Shown here: in pieces, positions 28,236 to 31,664 of the stretch
Layout: each line of letters opens with the position of its first letter
Position numbering within the stretch: position 1 is the first letter of the stretch
Position numbers and translations under genes: made by a program
Notes under the pieces: model-generated
Databases searched by the model: none
Seen by the model: only the letters and a program-made list of their open reading frames with translations
Told to the model about the DNA's origin: nothing
Source of the DNA: Hofstenia miamia
Lineage: Eukaryota > Xenacoelomorpha > Acoela
DNA: 31,664 bases
NCBI GenBank assembly: GCA_004352715.1
Contig: SCFE01000087.1
Location: forward strand, 1,816,805 to 1,848,468
Direction: 5' to 3'

Positions 28236-29235
28236 NNNNNNNNNNNNNNNNNNNNNNNNNNNNNNNNNNNNNNNNNNNNNNNNNNNNNNNNNNNNNNNNN
28301 NNNNNNNNNNNNNNNNNNNNNNNNNNNNNNNNNNNNNNNNNNNNNNNNNNNNNNNNNNNNNNNNNNNNNNNNNNNNNNNNNNNNNNNNNNNNNNNNNNNN
28401 NNNNNNNNNNNNNNNNNNNNNNNNNNNNNNNNNNNNNNNNNNNNNNNNNNNNNNNNNNNNNNNNNNNNNNNNNNNNNNNNNNNNNNNNNNNNNNNNNNNN
28501 NNNNNNNNNNNNNNNNNNNNNNNNNNNNNNNNNNNNNNNNNNNNNNNNNNNNNNNNNNNNNNNNNNNNNNNNNNNNNNNNNNNNNNNNNNNNNNNNNNNN
28601 NNNNNNNNNNNNNNNNNNNNNNNNNNNNNNNNNNNNNNNNNNNNNNNNNNNNNNNNNNNNNNNNNNNNNNNNNNNNNNNNNNNNNNNNNNNNNNNNNNNN
28701 NNNNNNNNNNNNNNNNNNNNNNNNNNNNNNNNNNNNNNNNNNNNNNNNNNNNNNNNNNNNNNNNNNNNNNNNNNNNNNNNNNNNNNNNNNNNNNNNNNNN
28801 NNNNNNNNNNNNNNNNNNNNNNNNNNNNNNNNNNNNNNNNNNNNNNNNNNNNNNNNNNNNNNNNNNNNNNNNNNNNNNNNNNNNNNNNNNNNNNNNNNNN
28901 NNNNNNNNNNNNNNNNNNNNNNNNNNNNNNNNNNNNNNNNNNNNNNNNNNNNNNNNNNNNNNNNNNNNNNNNNNNNNNNNNNNNNNNNNNNNNNNNNNNN
29001 NNNNNNNNNNNNNNNNNNNNNNNNNNNNNNNNNNNNNNNNNNNNNNNNNNNNNNNNNNNNNNNNNNNNNNNNNNNNNNNNNNNNNNNNNNNNNNNNNNNN
29101 NNNNNNNNNNNNNNNNNNNNNNNNNNNNNNNNNNNNNNNNNNNNNNNNNNNNNNNNNNNNNNNNNNNNNNNNNNNNNNNNNNNNNNNNNNNNNNNNNNNN
29201 NNNNNNNNNNNNNNNNNNNNNNNNNNNNNNNNNNN
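28236..29235. other. Assembly gap (1000 Ns)
   Basis: Exactly 1000 Ns, probably a nominal scaffold gap. Open frames spanning it are meaningless. Confidence 0.97.
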
Positions 29236-29795
29236 AGCATAATCAACTCAACACCAAGAGTAGTGAGATAGGGGCAGGCTTGATCTCACAAAATGACCTT
29301 GACCTCTGCGATATTGGAGGAGTGTTTTTAGTGACTCACCAGTTGATTGACATCTCTGCTAATGGGTTTTCAGTGACGTCAGATATTTTTAAGTGTATCT
29401 ACTAATGGATTTCAATTAGTAATGCTTTTAATTGATTTTCATGATTCATGTTAGGGCCATTTTTTTGGTATGACTAATTTCACTTTGTTAATATCACAAT
29501 TGTTTGCATTACGCCATGTTAATATATACCATGTTATAACACATTACACTCCACGAGTTTGGTTGATTACATGTACAGTATAGTTTGGGAAAACTTTCAA
29601 AATCACATTTTCGCATTTGTCAAAATTCATTGTAACACATTTATCATATCACGGTTTTTTCAATCAATAATTAATTTTCATAATAAATGCGCATGGAATT
29701 TTATAGGTAATAGTAAAAATGAATGACTAGTATACATGCAATCCATTCTAATAAAACATTTGAAATTTTTAGACATTAGTAAAAAAAATACAATG
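29236..29795. repeat. Dispersed repeat, copy 2
   Basis: Starts at the gap edge and matches 18274-18980, nearly identically at first and with indels later. It contains a TGACGTCA at about 29375-29382 that is altered in copy 1. Confidence 0.85.
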
Positions 29796-30771
29796 TCTAG
29801 TATACCACATTTAAAAAAAACATTTTTCAAATATAAAAACTAGATATTTAAGTGAGCATAGTAAAGCCCACATTTAAAAACAAAACAAAACATGTATATA
29901 TTCTAAATGTTATAATAACAATGGTAAATTACACTAAAAATCTTGTCTATTGTATTAATCTATCACCGCCAACGCTAATGTAAGTTCATATATTTTATCA
30001 TCAACCACTGTTTTCATTCCCCATGCACCAATAAATTTTCGTCAAGTCTTGTTCATCTGATATGTATTGATAATCACACATTGCCATCAATAAATTATAT
30101 CAAAGCATTGGTGTAAATGTCATGCATCCGGAAAATTAAATGGGAATAAATACACCATGCAAATAATAATCAAAATGTTTTATAGACACACTCTTTTGAC
30201 ATATTTTAATAATTAACAAGGTGTTATTACAACACAGAGAATTTTGATATTATCAATACAAAAGAATTAATACATCCTGTGCATTGATTTTATCTTCCTC
30301 CTCATTGATTAACATTGGCGTAATTCCACACTGAAGAGAATGCATTGATTTCGAGTTAACCCGCTTTATGTTATAAGAATTCTGAGGGACAATGTACGCA
30401 TTGATTTTCTGCTAACATCCTCGGCAAATACATAACAAGTTCAAGCAAAGACTAAATAACATTTTAAAATCATAATTGCAATAAACTGTATCACCTTATT
30501 TTGAGTAGATAATTAATGGAGGGTTGCTTTATATGACGGGAATCATTTCTTCTTATACCAATAGGACAACAATAGAATTAAAATGTTTAAACCAAATCAC
30601 CAATGATAGCAAACTTTTTTGTATAGTCAACGAAACTAAATAAACCTTAAACAAAATATAATTAATTTCAATTACACCATTTATTGTATAAGATTTCAAC
30701 ACTCTTGGGAGACGATTTTCTTTTTTTGTCGGAAAACATACACATGTTTTGTTGCTGGAATCTTTTTTGTC
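29796..30771. other. Intergenic, no gene recognised
   Basis: AT-rich. A minus-strand open frame at 30553-30783 has no recognisable motif and partly overlaps the antisense of the polymerase relic. Confidence 0.5.
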
Positions 30772-31664
30772 AGTAAATTCCACAGGGCACTACAATTCAG
30801 ACAGGCACCATTTTTAAAGCCCTATATAGATTTAAACACAGCAAAACGCAAGGCAGCAAAGAATGATTTTGAGAAGAGCTTTTATAAACTGATGTCCAAT
30901 ACTGTATTTGGGAAGACAATGGAGTCTCTAAGAAAGTGGTGTAAAGCAAAATTTGTTGGTGATCACGGGGCAGCAGAGAAATTAATCAAACAGCCAGAAT
31001 TCAAATCATTCAATATAATCAATGAAGACTTGGTGCAGGTCATGCTATGAAATAAAGAGATTGTATGGAATAAACTGAATTATGTGGGGCAGACCATTTT
31101 AGATCTTTCAAAACTATAAATGTTTAAATTTCACTATCAAACCATGAAGCCTGCATTTGCAAATCAAATCACAGTTTTATACAGTGATACAGACTCTCTC
31201 CTCTACAAAATAAAGACCTCAAATTTGCATGAAGAAATGGCATCATTGGCACACCACTTTGATTTTTCAAATTATTCTAGAGACTCACCATTATTCAGTG
31301 AAAAAAACAAGAAAACGTATTTAAAGGTCAAAGACGAACTTGGTGGCAATGTCATTACTCAACTGGTTGCCTTGAAGTCAAAAATGTAGTCTGTACAGTA
31401 TGTCTCAAATAATAAATGCAATGAGAAGGCAAGTGCAAAGGGGGTTGTTGGGGCTGTCAAGAAGATGATGAATTTTGATCTCTTCAAATCAAATTTGGAC
31501 AATGAGGAAATTGTTCGTCATCCAAGCAAAATATATAATTAATTTCTTCTACCATATTCATTGTATGAGATTTCTTAGCGTCAAAGAGGCATTGTTTCAT
31601 CAGTTAATGATGGAAAACTTCCTTTTTCAAGTGGGGTGTTGTAAAATAGTGATAGATAGCTAAA
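30772..31664 (+). pseudogene. Protein-primed family-B DNA polymerase relic (Polinton/Maverick type), cut by window edge
   Basis: One plus-strand frame from about 30772 to 31542 carries the palm and fingers of a type-B polymerase of the protein-primed kind. It has 'FLKPYIDLNTAKR' with 'NDFEKSFYKLMSN' and 'FGKTMESLRK' (about 30806-30930), then the catalytic motif C with YSDTDSLLY (around 31180-31206), then 'KDELGG' and 'LKSKM'. The frame is broken by three in-frame stops: TGA 31048-31050, TAA 31117-31119 and TAG 31387-31389. The C-terminal part drifts into another frame after 31542. The N-terminal exonuclease domain is not seen. This is the polymerase of Polinton/Maverick elements or related integrated viruses. 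No neighbouring integrase, ATPase or capsid gene lies in the window. It is a fossil and cannot encode a working enzyme. Confidence 0.82.

Noticed and set aside
28147-29271. Open frames of more than 350 codons on both strands
   Set aside because: They consist almost wholly of Ns from the 1000-base gap.
1-31664. tRNA or rRNA genes
   Set aside because: I looked for conserved B-box-like words and rRNA-like GC-rich blocks and found none convincing; a covariance search would be decisive.

Overview
The window is nuclear DNA from an invertebrate animal. It is AT-rich, its protein-coding genes are split by spliceosomal introns, and it is full of decayed animal-type transposable elements. I cannot name the species. 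The assembly has six N runs: 2189-2208, 19151-19302, 19701-19753, 25285-25762, a single N at 26886, and 28236-29235 (exactly 1000 Ns). At least one of them is an unmerged contig overlap, because 2027-2188 is repeated exactly at 2209-2370.

Two conserved host genes are clear. The complete four-exon gene for the proteasome lid subunit Rpn12 (PSMD8) lies on the minus strand, from a start codon at 10227 to a stop at 2278. Its 5.2-kb first intron and 1.9-kb third intron are filled with transposon relics. The last three coding exons of the transcription elongation factor Spt6 (tandem SH2 region) lie on the plus strand at 21074-23069. Its upstream exons are not seen in the window. A third gene, on the minus strand at about 26887-27728, encodes an unrecognised acidic protein with two C2H2-like zinc fingers. 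It has four tiny introns (39-44 bp), all in the same phase, and is cut off at an N.

Layout: 1-1900 holds two LINE reverse transcriptase relics in opposite orientations. 2278-10227 is PSMD8 with nested mariner-like and other DDE transposase relics and two LINE relics, one of them a CR1-like element with a PHD finger. From about 10.3 to 17.6 kb the DNA is strongly depleted of CpG and contains a hAT-like non-autonomous element, a very old LINE with a C-terminal domain of the restriction-like-endonuclease type, and a block of ~180-bp repeats. The same repeat family lies inverted at 19.3-20.1 kb, where its CpGs are largely intact. 20.4-21.0 kb holds a palindromic repeat cluster and a LINE fragment, followed by the SPT6 exons.

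23.4-24.05 kb is a head-to-head inverted pair of Penelope-like element 3' ends, with GIY-YIG endonuclease coding and hammerhead-like ribozyme motifs in both arms. 24.7-24.9 kb holds a regularly spaced GC-rich motif array. 25.8-26.1 kb is a LINE 3' end with a (TAA)n tail. 26.4-28.2 kb contains several tandem arrays and a strong hairpin around the zinc-finger gene. The window ends in a broken protein-primed type-B DNA polymerase relic of the Polinton/Maverick kind.

The two housekeeping genes do not form a unit. The rest of the window is mostly a record of repeat insertion and of CpG decay that differs between compartments.
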